From NCBI RefSeq assembly GCF_030389965.1, contig NZ_CP128400.1:806001-870000 (forward strand): 64,000 nucleotides of DNA. Direction: 5' to 3'. Positions 8,301 to 17,782 of the stretch are shown here, piece after piece. This DNA comes from Candidatus Chlorohelix allophototropha (lineage in GTDB: Bacteria; Chloroflexota; Chloroflexia; Chloroheliales; Chloroheliaceae). A program made the translations under genes and the position numbers. A model generated the notes under the pieces. The model made no database searches. It was given only the letters and a program-made list of their open reading frames with translations, and had not been told where the DNA came from. Every line of letters begins with the position of its first letter. The first letter of the stretch is position 1.

Positions 8301-9875
8301 TTACATCACATTAGGAAAGCTCATTTCAGCTTCACTTATTTCACTGAGAGGAAAGCGGAGAGTAAAACATGTGCCTTGCCTTACCTCACTAACTACCCGT
8401 ATAGACCCGTCATGAGCTTCCACAATCGACTTAACGATTGAAAGACCAAGACCGGCGTTACCAGTCTGACGACTGCGCGAAGGGTCTGCCCGGTAAAAGC
8501 GATCGAAGATATGGGTTAATTGTTCTTCTGAAATACCACACCCGTTATCGGCGAGTGAAATTTCGACGGAACGCCCTTTATCAACGATTGCGGTTGTTAT
8601 TTTTATTAGTCCATCCTTGTCGGTATAACGAATCGCATTATCTAGTAAATTCACAAACACACGGTGAAGCTGATCATTATCGCCTGTCAGGTAAGCTTGC
8701 GCGGATTCAGGAGAAAATTGCAACTCTATTTTTCTCTCCCCAGCTATCACCTGCATATCCTCAACTGCACTTTGCAATATTTCTGCTACCCGTATGGATT
8801 CGATTCTCAGGTTACCTCCCCCATCTGCATCCATCCGGGTTAGCGCCAGCAAATCTACCACCAGACGGCTCATCCGATCAACTTCACGGCGCATAGATTG
8901 CAACACCCGCAGGGCGCGCACTGGGTCATCCTTAGCGCCCATTAGTAAAACGTCAAGATAACCTCCCAATACCGTAAGTGGAGAACGCAATTCGTGGGAG
9001 GCATCCGCTGCAAACTGACGGGTACGGGTTTCGCTCTGCTGCTGTTTCTGAAAAGATTGTTCAATTTGATCCAGCATAAGGTTAAAAGCCTGTGCCAATT
9101 GTTGCACTTCATCATCGGGCGCTATAGTCTGAGAAACAGGCAGATCAACTCGTTGGCTCAAGTCTCCTCTGCCGATACGGGCGGCAGTGCGTGACATCTT
9201 CTTTAACGGCGCTAGCCCAAAACGCGCCAAAGGCAAGCCTAATAACAACGCCAGAATTAACGCACCGAATAAGGCGGTTAGCAGGATAAAACGCAATTGT
9301 CCTAAAACCACATCCGATTGGTTGATAGAAGCAGCCAGTAAAATATAGCCAACTACATCGGAAGATTGACCATTCGAGCTAGCGCTTGATACCGGAATTA
9401 AATAGGCTAGACCGCGTTCATGGCTCACTTGCCCGGTGCTGGTCAGGGTTGTAATGAATTGGGCTGAGCCATTTTGCCGAGAACGGAGTAAATTATCAGA
9501 AGAAGGCGTACCGGGTACAAATGAAGGTATTACCGAGGAAGGGTGTTCCACCGTCACTGCCTGACCTCGCAAATCTAGCAACGCCGCATAAATCTCGGTA
9601 GAATTACCATCAGTAGCAATACGGTCTGCCAATCTAGGTAAGGTATCCTGTTGACCTGTTCTTCTTTGGTCGGGACCGGGAGATGAATCGGACTTTCCAA
9701 TTATCAACGTAGCGGCTCTATCTTTCAGCCGGGTTGCTAGGCTGTCAGTCATGAAGTTTTCTAGTTGAAAATATACAAATAGCCCAATAGCCAGCAGCAA
9801 AATAGCCAATAGCCCAGTATAGAATAGGGTTAACCGCCAACGTAGGGTATTTAGCTGAGCCAGTAAGGCTTTAAT
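8301..9875 (-). CDS. Sensor histidine kinase, HAMP-HisKA-HATPase type
   Basis: A membrane sensor kinase paired with the response regulator upstream. It has an N-terminal membrane helix, an external domain of about 150 residues, a second helix ('FILLTALFGALILALLLGL'), a HAMP domain, the HisKA box 'FAADASHELRSPLTVLGGY', an N box 'VNLLDNAIRYTD', G boxes 'DNGCGI' and 'GLGLSIVK'. The start is odd. The first standard codon, TTG at 9809, would cut the first membrane helix in half. The frame continues upstream through 'LRWRLTLFYTGL' to the end of the regulator gene with no ATG, GTG or TTG. An ATT at 9875 lies six bases after AGGAGG and overlaps the regulator stop, so I propose ATT as start. Confidence 0.9.
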   Translation of the reverse strand: MKALLAQLNTLRWRLTLFYTGLLAILLLAIGLFVYFQLENFMTDSLATRLKDRAATLIIGKSDSSPGPDQRRTGQQDTLPRLADRIATDGNSTEIYAALLDLRGQAVTVEHPSSVIPSFVPGTPSSDNLLRSRQNGSAQFITTLTSTGQVSHERGLAYLIPVSSASSNGQSSDVVGYILLAASINQSDVVLGQLRFILLTALFGALILALLLGLPLARFGLAPLKKMSRTAARIGRGDLSQRVDLPVSQTIAPDDEVQQLAQAFNLMLDQIEQSFQKQQQSETRTRQFAADASHELRSPLTVLGGYLDVLLMGAKDDPVRALRVLQSMRREVDRMSRLVVDLLALTRMDADGGGNLRIESIRVAEILQSAVEDMQVIAGERKIELQFSPESAQAYLTGDNDQLHRVFVNLLDNAIRYTDKDGLIKITTAIVDKGRSVEISLADNGCGISEEQLTHIFDRFYRADPSRSRQTGNAGLGLSIVKSIVEAHDGSIRVVSEVRQGTCFTLRFPLSEISEAEMSFPNVM

Positions 9876-10620
9876 CTGGCTCCTCCTCTTCTTGGCGCAA
9901 TTTCATCAAATAACCTACCCCTCTGATGGTAGTAATCGGATTGGGCTTGCCAAGCTTCTGGCGCAGATAGCGCACATAAACCTCTATAATATTAGCATCC
10001 CCTCCAAAATCGTAGCCCCATACCCTGTCCAAAATCGTATCGCGCGGTAACACTTGGTTGGAATGTCGCATCAGTAGTTCCAACAATTCATATTCACGTA
10101 GGCTCAATTCAATCCGGGTTGAATCGCGCCGCACCTCACGCAAGGCAGGATCAAGCGTTATATCCTGCACTTGAAGCAGTTTAGAGCCTTTTTCTGAACT
10201 TTCTTCCGGGCTATTACTGCCCCGTCGCAATACCGCCCTGATACGGGCAGCCAGTTCTTTGAACTGGAAAGGTTTGGTTAAATAATCATCTGCCCCCAAG
10301 TCAAGACCGCGCACTCGGTCATCCAGTTCATCACGCGCCGTTAACATTATAACTGGAACTTTTGAGGTCTGGCGAAGCTTCTGGCATAGCTCAAAACCAT
10401 CAATTCCCGGCAACATCAGATCGAGAATAATTAGGTCTGGAATTTCCGATAGGGCAAGTTGCAAGCCGGTTTTGCCATCTGAAGCGGTTAAAACTTCGTA
10501 GCCCTCGTAACCCAAACCCAGTTCGATGAAATCAACAATGCCCGGCTCATCATCAATCACCAAGATTCTAGAGCTAGTATTAGGTTTTTCCGGTTGTATA
10601 TTGTTGCGGGACTGCACCAT
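9871..10620 (-). CDS. OmpR/PhoB-family response regulator
   Basis: The DNA-binding partner of the adjacent kinase. Residues about 17-130 form a receiver domain with acidic residues in 'VIDDEP', phospho-acceptor Asp67 in 'LIILDLMLPG', and the conserved Lys in 'LTKPFQFKEL'. Residues about 155-240 form a winged-helix domain ('LSLREYELLELLMRH', 'VWGYDF', 'YVRYLRQKLG', 'TIRGVGYLM'). The gene ends in a Glu-rich tail whose codons supply the ribosome binding site of the kinase gene. The regulator-kinase order with overlapping ends indicates one transcript. Confidence 0.95.
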   Translation of the reverse strand: MVQSRNNIQPEKPNTSSRILVIDDEPGIVDFIELGLGYEGYEVLTASDGKTGLQLALSEIPDLIILDLMLPGIDGFELCQKLRQTSKVPVIMLTARDELDDRVRGLDLGADDYLTKPFQFKELAARIRAVLRRGSNSPEESSEKGSKLLQVQDITLDPALREVRRDSTRIELSLREYELLELLMRHSNQVLPRDTILDRVWGYDFGGDANIIEVYVRYLRQKLGKPNPITTIRGVGYLMKLRQEEEEPD

Positions 10621-10754
10621 ATATTGCCTTTCTCTATAACCTTACCTGAACTTCAGGTTAACACAGCCCTTGAGTTAATGAGTTAAATATATCTTAAATA
10701 ATGCTGAGAGTTAGCTGAGAATTGATATTTCTAGAGCCTATCGTGAAAAACACA

Positions 10755-10775
10755 AAAACCCTTTTGTAGGGTTTT
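10755..10775 (-). terminator. Rho-independent terminator after the 526-aa membrane protein gene
   Basis: AAAACCCT (10755-10762) and AGGGTTTT (10768-10775) form a perfect 8-bp stem with a 5-base loop. On the minus strand the stem is followed by TTTTTGTGTTTTT. It sits about 58 bases past the stop of the upstream minus-strand gene and before the promoter region of the response regulator. Confidence 0.75.
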
Positions 10776-10833
10776 CAAAATGTCCAAATAGAGCTTTGCG
10801 CCAACGCTTTTACGGGTTTTGGCTAATTTCTAC

Positions 10834-12414
10834 TTACCTTACTATTGAGCTAGAGACTGGTTGACTCCTTAATACCGTTTCTTCCTCGCGTAAACTCTCG
10901 GCGATTGTGTCAGAAGCACGCCGTTGCCACTTATAGAAAGTATCTTCTTCTATATCGCTGAGCCATTCGAGCGCCTTCTCCATTTCACTTTTCTCAGTCA
11001 CGCCGCTTTTTCTACGCTCATCCGCCAAATGACGAGCTTCAGCAAAAGCCTGTTTTTTGGAAATTTCGCGCACATACGGGAAAAATAGCACATTAAAAAA
11101 GCGCCATGTATCGGTTGTACCATAAGTGAGATTCCCGGCAGGGCGCAAATGCTCTATCATCTCGGTTAGAATACTTTTGAGAACTGCCGCACGGTTAAGA
11201 CGATTATCGACTAAGCTATCCCGTTTGAGCCTGTTCTCTACCTGAGCCAAACTCAGCAATGGGCTTTTAACCAGTTGAGGGGGGCTTTTCAAAGCAGTTA
11301 TTGCACGGCGTACCATATTATTGAAACTTTTGACGCTGCCAAACTCCCCTATTTCCTCGTCACTATTATTTTCCGAATTGTTTTCCGCTACTACAATATT
11401 CTTATCAAGAATTTGCATCTCTTCGGTCGCAACCGGTTGCGTAATAAGAAAGGTAGCGTAATCACGGGCTTCTTTACGAGCATCTTGCTCTATTTTGGTA
11501 AAAAATAAACGATCCATTAGACTACGCCCGAAATCAAAAATGGTGTGAGTAGTAGTTACAATCCCAATCAGAACCACCAAGATAATCGGAGAGCTAACCC
11601 CAAGCAATACTAGCGGAATAGTATAGAACAGATTTATCAGAAAGATGCCACTAAAGCTGTAAATAAAATCCCGTTGGGCGCGTTTTCCGGCAACCAACAT
11701 CTCGAAATTAATAACCGAGTAACTGCATAATCCCAGACCTAGCACCAGCGCAAGATAACCGGGATAACCGGGTACATCAAAATTAAATTTAAATCTGAGG
11801 GCGAGGAATAGTCCGCCTGCAAAAAACATAAAGGCGCCGGAAGTCAGTAAGCTGATGTGCATTTTTAATGAGATCAGAAATGGTTCGGGGCTGTTACGTA
11901 TTCTTAAATAATAGCCCATAAAATTTAGAAAAGCGCCACCACCAGCCAATAACACAAAGAAGATATAAATTTCATAATATGAGCCAACATCTACAAAGAT
12001 TCTCCCATCACTGAAAACTACCGGACTGGAGAGGTTTAGTAGAAAGTCGGTAAATGAACCGAGCAGAGAAATGGTTATCCCGATTATATACATTGCAATT
12101 ACGGCAGGGGTGAAAAGAGTTCGCTTTGGACCGCGCCGTACTACGAGGCTGCTAATGTGAAACCAAAAAACCAGTGGAATAACATTACTCCACCAACCTG
12201 TCCGATGAACTAACAATCCTAAATCCCGTCCACCTGAACCAAAATTGACTAGGATAGTCTGAACAAAGAAATATGCCTGCGTTAGCATCCCGAAAAAACA
12301 GGTCAGGGTGAGGTTGGAGTGTCCTGAGATGCGCGAAATCATATATAAGCCCATCCACAGGAATGCGCCAAAACCTACAAGAGTGAAAATCAGTTGCAAA
12401 TCAATATTGAACAT
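10834..12414 (-). CDS. Polytopic membrane protein with cytosolic C-terminal region, unknown function
   Basis: The first 300 or so residues contain about nine hydrophobic helices, spaced like the 7TM-type sensory regions found in front of some bacterial signalling proteins. The last 210 residues are hydrophilic and mostly helical, with many charged residues ('MEKALEWLSDIEEDTFYKWQ'). No kinase, cyclase or DNA-binding motif is visible in that part. I do not recognise the family. It is flanked by a two-component system on one side and a recombinase-like gene on the other and ends at its own terminator, so it is probably monocistronic. Confidence 0.8.
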   Translation of the reverse strand: MFNIDLQLIFTLVGFGAFLWMGLYMISRISGHSNLTLTCFFGMLTQAYFFVQTILVNFGSGGRDLGLLVHRTGWWSNVIPLVFWFHISSLVVRRGPKRTLFTPAVIAMYIIGITISLLGSFTDFLLNLSSPVVFSDGRIFVDVGSYYEIYIFFVLLAGGGAFLNFMGYYLRIRNSPEPFLISLKMHISLLTSGAFMFFAGGLFLALRFKFNFDVPGYPGYLALVLGLGLCSYSVINFEMLVAGKRAQRDFIYSFSGIFLINLFYTIPLVLLGVSSPIILVVLIGIVTTTHTIFDFGRSLMDRLFFTKIEQDARKEARDYATFLITQPVATEEMQILDKNIVVAENNSENNSDEEIGEFGSVKSFNNMVRRAITALKSPPQLVKSPLLSLAQVENRLKRDSLVDNRLNRAAVLKSILTEMIEHLRPAGNLTYGTTDTWRFFNVLFFPYVREISKKQAFAEARHLADERRKSGVTEKSEMEKALEWLSDIEEDTFYKWQRRASDTIAESLREEETVLRSQPVSSSIVR

Positions 12415-12505
12415 AGCAAATCGGGATGGGTTAAGAAAGCCTGAATATCATAAAAGATTTACTACAAGATAAATTATACATTATCTATGTAAAAATTATA
12501 ATAAT

Positions 12506-13648
12506 TCAGGCAATCAGAGGGGTTGCCAATTTTATATACCGTTCTACACTCATGCGATTGCGAGGGTCAGGGGCAAGACCTAAAATCAAAAGCAATTTGG
12601 TAGAATTAGCGCCCTGCCTAGCTTCATCAACCGCAAAAGTATCCCTTAAAGATTGAGGAGTAACCTTCTTATTGATTTTGGCGGCTTTCGCAACCCGCTC
12701 TACCAATTTGTTGACCGATTGAGGCAGCATTTCAAATAACTTCCGGCTTGGCGCAAACTCTGCTATATAACGCTGAAAAGCAGGGGTAAAACCCGGAGCG
12801 GCAGCTAACTTGCGTTCTTTCTTATGCCAGCGTTTATCTTCATAGAAAACATAGATTATAGGATTTTCAGGGTCTGACACATCCACATGCTCGACCTGAA
12901 TTGCCAAAAGTTCTGTGCGGGTAAAGCCAAGCTTTACCAAGAAATAGACCATTAAGTAGGTGCGACTATTCTCACCGCTTGCCGCTTCCAACATCATTTC
13001 TTGCTCAGCTAGGGTTAAAACAACGGGAGTTTTGAGCGGAATGAACTCAGCATAGAAATTATCGGTGGGGTCTTTATCAAGTATCTTTTCAGAATTTATC
13101 AAATACTTGAAAAATGCACCCAGTGAGGTAAGGCGGCGTTTGCGAGTGCTTTTCTTAAGCGAGATAGTCAAAAATTCGTTTATATCATCGCGTCCGATTT
13201 GATCCAGCCTCTTGTCAGAACCAACGAGTTCATCGAATCCTGCCAAATCATACATGTAGCTGGCGATGGTATTGTGAGGTCGTCCCATTTGTTCCAGATA
13301 ACTACGGAACCACCAACGCGCAATACTAAGAGTGGCATCTGGTGTAAGGGGAGGAATTGCAGAACTAGGTTGAATCACCTCACCACGGGACGTAACTGTA
13401 AATAAAGGAGGCTGGATAGCGCGTACAGGCTGATTTTCCTGTTCATTAGGTGCGCGTGAAGCTCTACCACGCCGGGTTTGAGGGGTAGTTTGGGGCGCAT
13501 CGTTTATCAGAGAAGCTAATCTAGCTGATACAGTGCCATCAGATTGACCTTCGGTTCCCTCTTGTCCCGTATTAGGAGCAGCAACATCAAGCTCTCCTAG
13601 GTGGTCTTTAGGCTTTTTAGAGCGAACATTCGCAGGTGGCCGAGGCAT
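12506..13648 (-). CDS. Tyrosine-recombinase-fold protein with eroded catalytic residues
   Basis: Residues 1-95 are low-complexity and probably disordered. Residues about 100-190 resemble the core-binding domain of phage integrases ('WWFRSYLEQMGRPHNTIASY'), and residues about 210-380 the catalytic domain. Catalytic Arg I is seen in 'LGFTRTELLAIQ', and the Arg of the second box in 'QSLRDTFAV'. The usual His-x-x-Arg-His is Gln-x-x-Arg-Asp, and the later 'GH' box is replaced by 'LGLAPDP'. A Tyr remains in 'VERYIKLA'. It may be a DNA-binding protein derived from a XerC/D-like recombinase, or a divergent enzyme. No mobile-element borders are seen around it, unlike the recombinases at the left edge. 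Confidence 0.8.
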   Translation of the reverse strand: MPRPPANVRSKKPKDHLGELDVAAPNTGQEGTEGQSDGTVSARLASLINDAPQTTPQTRRGRASRAPNEQENQPVRAIQPPLFTVTSRGEVIQPSSAIPPLTPDATLSIARWWFRSYLEQMGRPHNTIASYMYDLAGFDELVGSDKRLDQIGRDDINEFLTISLKKSTRKRRLTSLGAFFKYLINSEKILDKDPTDNFYAEFIPLKTPVVLTLAEQEMMLEAASGENSRTYLMVYFLVKLGFTRTELLAIQVEHVDVSDPENPIIYVFYEDKRWHKKERKLAAAPGFTPAFQRYIAEFAPSRKLFEMLPQSVNKLVERVAKAAKINKKVTPQSLRDTFAVDEARQGANSTKLLLILGLAPDPRNRMSVERYIKLATPLIA

Positions 13649-13833
13649 ATTCCCCCTCCCTTAACATGAATAACTAGCGGTGGTGACGAAACAAACACGC
13701 GAGCGTTGACCCCAATGGGATGAGTAACTTAACTTATTGTGAGCTTGGGATATATCTACTTTCCATAACAATATAGCATATGCCTTCTAGGAATGCAATA
13801 GTTCTTTTTAAAGTTATCCACATTCATATTCAA

Positions 13834-13856
13834 ACATAACTCATATATAGTTATGT
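13834..13856. promoter_or_regulatory. 8-bp inverted repeat in the dnaJ/integrase-like divergent region
   Basis: ACATAACT (13834-13841) and AGTTATGT (13849-13856) form a perfect inverted repeat with a 7-base spacer, about 90 bases before the DnaJ-like start and in the shared upstream region of two divergent genes. It could be an operator. It is not the CIRCE element known for HrcA. Confidence 0.35.
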
Positions 13857-13944
13857 CAACTAATACGTCATCTGCTATTGCTGTCATTACTCAAGAGTAT
13901 TAGAATTAATCTGGAAAATCTAATACCGGAGGTTAAATAGAGCA

Positions 13945-14910
13945 ATGAAATCCACCGAATCAAAGGATTATTATAAAATTCTGGGTGTAGAAAAAAAGGC
14001 GAGCGAAGCGGAAATCAAAAAGGCTTTCCGAAAGTTGGCACGCCAGTATCACCCGGATTTAAATAAAAATAACCCACAATCCACTGAAAAATTCAAAGAG
14101 CTTAACGAAGCTTACGAGGTTCTCAGTGATGCTGAAAAACGTCGCAAATACGACGATTATGGTATGCATTTCCGGGATTATGAGAAAGTAGGCGGGGTTA
14201 ATAACGGAATGCCCTTTGAATCTTTCTTCCGGCAGAACGGCATGAATGGAAATAATTATGAGGCGCGGAATATTAACATGGATGATTTAGGCAACATGTT
14301 TGGAGCAAATAGCCCATTTGGCGATTTATTCAATTCGATTAGGTCTAAAGGCGGCGGTAATCGTGGAGTTAGAGATTCTGTAGCTGAGAGAGATCAGTCT
14401 GAATATGATATAGAGATTAGCCTCGTAGAAGCCTATAATGGAACTAAACGCACCATTGAATTGCTAGACCCTTCTGGAAAAGCGCGCCGTGTCGAAGTAG
14501 CAATTCCACTAGGGGTCGATAACGGTTCAAAAATACGCTTGGCAGGTCTAGGCAACGGTGGTCAGGATATCTATCTCAAAATTAAAGTACAAACCCAAGC
14601 TGATTTTGAACGCAAAGGGATAGATTTATACACCAGCGCCGAAGTACCTTTGAGTACCATGATATTGGGCGGGGAAGTGCAAGTAAATTTGTTAAGTGGC
14701 AAGCGCATCGCAGTAAGGGTAAAGCCACATTCTCAGAACGGCAGCCAAATTCGGTTGGCTAATCTCGGTATGCCTGTAAAAACCGGAAATTCAAACGAAC
14801 ATGGTTCACTTTATGTCAAGTTAATTGCTGATTTACCCGCTGACCTTTCCGGTGAAGAAAAAGAGGCATTGGAGCATTTCGCTCAATTGCTGAAGCGCAA
14901 GTCACTATGA
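13945..14910 (+). CDS. DnaJ-type co-chaperone without zinc finger (CbpA-like)
   Basis: An Hsp40 that would stimulate DnaK ATPase. The J domain spans residues 8-72 with His36-Pro37-Asp38 in '[10 protein letters not shown]'. A Gly/Asn/Phe-rich linker follows (about 75-150). The C-terminal substrate-binding and dimer region begins at about 152 ('[19 protein letters not shown]') and ends with '[16 protein letters not shown]'. The four CxxCxGxG zinc repeats of true DnaJ are absent, so this is the CbpA/DnaJ-2 class; 321 residues is normal for it. The start ATG follows CCGGAGGTTAAATAGAGCA. It is convergent with the next gene, seven bases apart. Confidence 0.92.
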   Translation: MKSTESKDYYKILGVEKKASEAEIKKAFRKLARQYHPDLNKNNPQSTEKFKELNEAYEVLSDAEKRRKYDDYGMHFRDYEKVGGVNNGMPFESFFRQNGMNGNNYEARNINMDDLGNMFGANSPFGDLFNSIRSKGGGNRGVRDSVAERDQSEYDIEISLVEAYNGTKRTIELLDPSGKARRVEVAIPLGVDNGSKIRLAGLGNGGQDIYLKIKVQTQADFERKGIDLYTSAEVPLSTMILGGEVQVNLLSGKRIAVRVKPHSQNGSQIRLANLGMPVKTGNSNEHGSLYVKLIADLPADLSGEEKEALEHFAQLLKRKSL

Positions 14911-14917
14911 TAGAAGA

Positions 14918-15610
14918 TTATTTGTTGATCATTTCGCGCTCACGCCGACGTTGGGCAGCGTATTTAACGGTGTAAGAATTATTCCCGCCAATCAAGAAGA
15001 ATATTACGCCCACAGCCTGGAATAGATGGAAAATCACAATATTATTAATCGTGGCTAAGCCGAGATTAATTTTAAAATCGAAGCTATTGAAAAAAGCGCC
15101 AATTACGTTCAAGGCTAAGCCCACTAAGATAGGCAACGCATCGGTAGCAAGGTCACGATCTTTCACATAAAGCGGAAAATAAACCAGAGCAATAATTACT
15201 GCGCAAATAATTTCGTAAGCTATAAGCGAAAAGAAAGAAGCAGAAAGTAACTGTGCGGCTACAAAAAGGGCAAAGGCAACCCATACAAATGGGGCAATAA
15301 CCCTAGCGACTACATCACCCTGCCAGCGATAGAAAGAATTAAGAATAATCCAGTGGAGGGTTAAACCGAGAAAAAGGACTGTAATTTGCCCCAACAACTC
15401 GCTGCGATTATAACCTTTCATTGCAACAATCGAGTCACAGATGCTGGCAGCGCTCATTGAGAGAAATACCAAGGGCCAAACCCATGCGCGCCAACCGGGC
15501 TTTATACGATTTGCAGCAGCTGAGGCTGCCGGTATTACTACCAATAACGCCAGTATAGCGCAACCTGCTACCAAAAAGCTTGTTAAATAAGTCGAAGTTC
15601 TTTCGCTCAT
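14918..15610 (-). CDS. Seven-helix membrane protein of unknown function
   Basis: A 230-residue protein with about seven hydrophobic helices and a short basic tail ('KYAAQRRREREMINK'). It resembles uncharacterised seven-helix families without enzymatic motifs. It starts six bases after the stop of the NDH-2-like flavoprotein, so the two are co-transcribed, and a functional link (membrane partner or quinone-side anchor) is possible but not shown. Confidence 0.78.
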   Translation of the reverse strand: MSERTSTYLTSFLVAGCAILALLVVIPAASAAANRIKPGWRAWVWPLVFLSMSAASICDSIVAMKGYNRSELLGQITVLFLGLTLHWIILNSFYRWQGDVVARVIAPFVWVAFALFVAAQLLSASFFSLIAYEIICAVIIALVYFPLYVKDRDLATDALPILVGLALNVIGAFFNSFDFKINLGLATINNIVIFHLFQAVGVIFFLIGGNNSYTVKYAAQRRREREMINK

Positions 15611-15616
15611 ATTATC

Positions 15617-16819
15617 CTAGCGAGTTCCCAAAACTGGAGGTTTAGACCTGATTTCAAACTCGTGCTTGCTATAGCTCATATCTTTAGCAATTCGCCCCGG
15701 TAACCCGGTGAGACGAACCGGACCGGAAAGGGTTACAGCCTCATGCCTTCCAAGCGATATTGAAATACCAAGACTTATTAGTTTATAAGGTTCAAATGAT
15801 ACTTCATCCATTTCAGCTTTGAAGCATTCCGCCAAATAATGACCTTGCCGTTCAGCAAATTGACCGAGTTGTGGTATGGGCTTGCCAGTAGAGGGATTTT
15901 TAATAAAAGCCAAATCACCGATAGCATATATATAAGGAAATTGTTCTGTACATAAATAAGGGTTGGTAGGTATTCTCAAATCTTTAGTGGTGTCAAAGCC
16001 GCTTTCTTTTAATAGGGCGGGACCCTCGACACCACCCGACCAGCAAATTACAGCCCCTCTTACATTCTTCCCATTTTGAAGGATCACCTTTCCCGGCTCA
16101 ACTTTAGTAACAGGAGAGTTGGTAAGAATTGCTACACCTTTCTGGCGTAATTCTTTTTTGGCATATTCTCCATTGATTCTGGGCAACTGTGTGAGCAGGT
16201 AATCGCTTCTATGAATCAACACAATCCGGTAATAGGGGCGAAGCGCCGGATAACGCATCAATAAATCTTCACAGAAATCCACCATCTCTGCGGCAAGCTC
16301 GGTACCAGTTAAACCCGCTCCGATAATAACAAAGGTTAGGCGAGGGTCATTTTTTACAAATTTCTCAGTCTTAAGCAGCGCATCCGATTCTCGAAACGCG
16401 GTAATCACCGAACTGCGAAACGTAATCGCATCTTCTAGGTACTTCATAGGAATAGCATACTCGCACATACCGGGAATACCATTAAAGGAGGTTACTGAAC
16501 CTAACGCCAGTACCAGACGGTCAAAATCAAATGTTCCTTTGGAGGTAGTAACCTTCTTCCCCACCGGGTCGATATTAAGCACTAGCGCTTGAACAAATGT
16601 AACGTTTCGTCCCTCTATAAGTTCGGAGATTGGGATTTTTACTTTATCGGCAGGAATACTATTCGCAGCAACCTCATGAACCCGTACTTGTATTAAGTGA
16701 TAATCTCTCTGGTCAATCAAGGTGATTTCCCATTGAGCATGGCTACGTTGCAAATCAGCTAGGCTTTGCGCTAGAGGCAATCCTCCATAGCCAGCGCCCA
16801 GAATCAGCAGCTTTTTCAT
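15617..16819 (-). CDS. NDH-2-like NAD(P)/FAD-dependent oxidoreductase
   Basis: A flavoprotein of the type II NADH dehydrogenase/sulfide-quinone reductase superfamily. The FAD-binding loop is 'LILGAGYGGLPLAQSL' at the N-terminus. The NAD(P)-binding loop is 'VIIGAGLTGTELAAEM' at about residue 165. The second FAD contact is 'YAIGDLAFI' at about 300, followed by 'PQLGQFAERQGHYLA'. No redox-active CxxC pair is seen, which argues for NADH:quinone oxidoreductase rather than a disulfide reductase. At 400 residues it lacks a long membrane-anchoring C-terminus. Its partner downstream is a seven-helix membrane protein. I infer electron entry into the quinone pool without proton pumping. Confidence 0.88.
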   Translation of the reverse strand: MKKLLILGAGYGGLPLAQSLADLQRSHAQWEITLIDQRDYHLIQVRVHEVAANSIPADKVKIPISELIEGRNVTFVQALVLNIDPVGKKVTTSKGTFDFDRLVLALGSVTSFNGIPGMCEYAIPMKYLEDAITFRSSVITAFRESDALLKTEKFVKNDPRLTFVIIGAGLTGTELAAEMVDFCEDLLMRYPALRPYYRIVLIHRSDYLLTQLPRINGEYAKKELRQKGVAILTNSPVTKVEPGKVILQNGKNVRGAVICWSGGVEGPALLKESGFDTTKDLRIPTNPYLCTEQFPYIYAIGDLAFIKNPSTGKPIPQLGQFAERQGHYLAECFKAEMDEVSFEPYKLISLGISISLGRHEAVTLSGPVRLTGLPGRIAKDMSYSKHEFEIRSKPPVLGTR

Positions 16820-17227
16820 CTTAGGTTCAACCTTTTAATATGAAAATATGAAAGGTATTTTGCAGATATGATAAGCATTACGTGATAAATTGGTTATAAA
16901 TGTTCTTCTTGCTTTTAATTCCCAGCCCAACCTGTTATCATTTATTATGCAAACCAATTATAACACACACTTAAAAAAGGTTGCGCTCACTTAAGTAAGT
17001 TTTGGATTTAGTATAAATCGAGCTTTGGGTTAGGCTACCTATACAATAGAATAAGGGTTTATGGCTTTGCAAAGCCAAAAACGCGCGTAGCAGTGACTAC
17101 AGACAGTTCAGTTCAAACTTGTTAGAATTTAACAAGGGTGCATTTCAGCCCGCTGTTCATGTGTTCCACTTAACTGCTACAAGCCTGACTCTGGAAAGTT
17201 AAGCCCTCAATCAGAAGGATTAGAGAT
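16820..17227. other. Divergent intergenic region before the ferredoxin operon
   Basis: These 408 bases carry no supported gene. They separate the NDH-2-like gene from the ferredoxin gene and must hold both promoters. A perfect 16-bp palindrome, TGGCTTTGCAAAGCCA, lies at 17062-17077, about 150 bases before the ferredoxin start. It may be an operator or a leader hairpin. The ferredoxin ribosome binding site is AGAAGGA at 17212-17218. Confidence 0.5.
17062..17077. promoter_or_regulatory. Perfect 16-bp palindrome upstream of the ferredoxin gene
   Basis: TGGCTTTGCAAAGCCA is a perfect palindrome. It is a plausible operator for regulation of the Fe-S gene pair downstream. There is no U-tract on either strand that would make it a terminator. 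Confidence 0.4.
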
Positions 17228-17656
17228 ATGGCTTCCAAGAAGAAATACTTCAACCATTATGTAGGAACGGACATCAGGCTGCTGGCGTTCGTCCCCAAAA
17301 AGACTCGATACACTATTGATGAAAGTAAGTGCATTGGTTGCACTAACTGCATTGATGTGTGCCCAACGCTTCCCAAAGCAATCTTTGAAAGCGAAATTCT
17401 GGCGGTTGCGCGTTATCCTGAAGAAGTTTATGTTTATGCAATCGATCAGACCAGATGTACCGGTTGTGGGCGTTGTGCAAGTGTATGCCCTTCAGAGCCG
17501 CGTACTATCTATCTCTCTCCGGTGAAAACCACCGTAGATGTGGCTGGTAAGTCTAAGGAAGTATTGACAAACCGCCCTGACGTGACTATATCCGGCGCCA
17601 AACGGCTTAACCGTGTGCCGATATGGTATACTCGTAAAGAGGGCTATACCGAATAG
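17228..17656 (+). CDS. Dicluster 4Fe-4S ferredoxin-like protein
   Basis: A 142-residue electron carrier. Two CxxCxxCxxxC motifs, Cys35/38/41/45 ('CIGCTNCIDVCP') and Cys77/80/83/87 ('CTGCGRCASVCP'), bind two 4Fe-4S clusters. Each motif keeps the following Pro. A 30-residue N-terminal and a 50-residue C-terminal extension make it longer than a plain bacterial ferredoxin. It lies 126 bases before the GltD-like Fe-S flavoprotein on the same strand, and the two are likely partners. The sequence does not show whether it acts as a soluble ferredoxin or as a subunit. Confidence 0.92.
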   Translation: MASKKKYFNHYVGTDIRLLAFVPKKTRYTIDESKCIGCTNCIDVCPTLPKAIFESEILAVARYPEEVYVYAIDQTRCTGCGRCASVCPSEPRTIYLSPVKTTVDVAGKSKEVLTNRPDVTISGAKRLNRVPIWYTRKEGYTE

Positions 17657-17782
17657 ACTGTTACCACTCTAATCTGTTATCCCGCAAGGGGAAGTTGGGA
17701 TATTGACCCTCTTTGAGGATTAAAACCCGCAAATAAATGGGGCTAACCCATAAATGGTATCACTAGAGTAGAGGAAGTAGCC

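Noticed and set aside
8067-8441. Plus-strand open frame overlapping the 3' end of the histidine kinase
   Set aside because: No ribosome binding site, no domain, and it overlaps a well-supported gene.
13649-13944. CIRCE element for the dnaJ-like gene
   Set aside because: No TTAGCACTC-N9-GAGTGCTAA match is present; only an unrelated 8-bp inverted repeat is seen.
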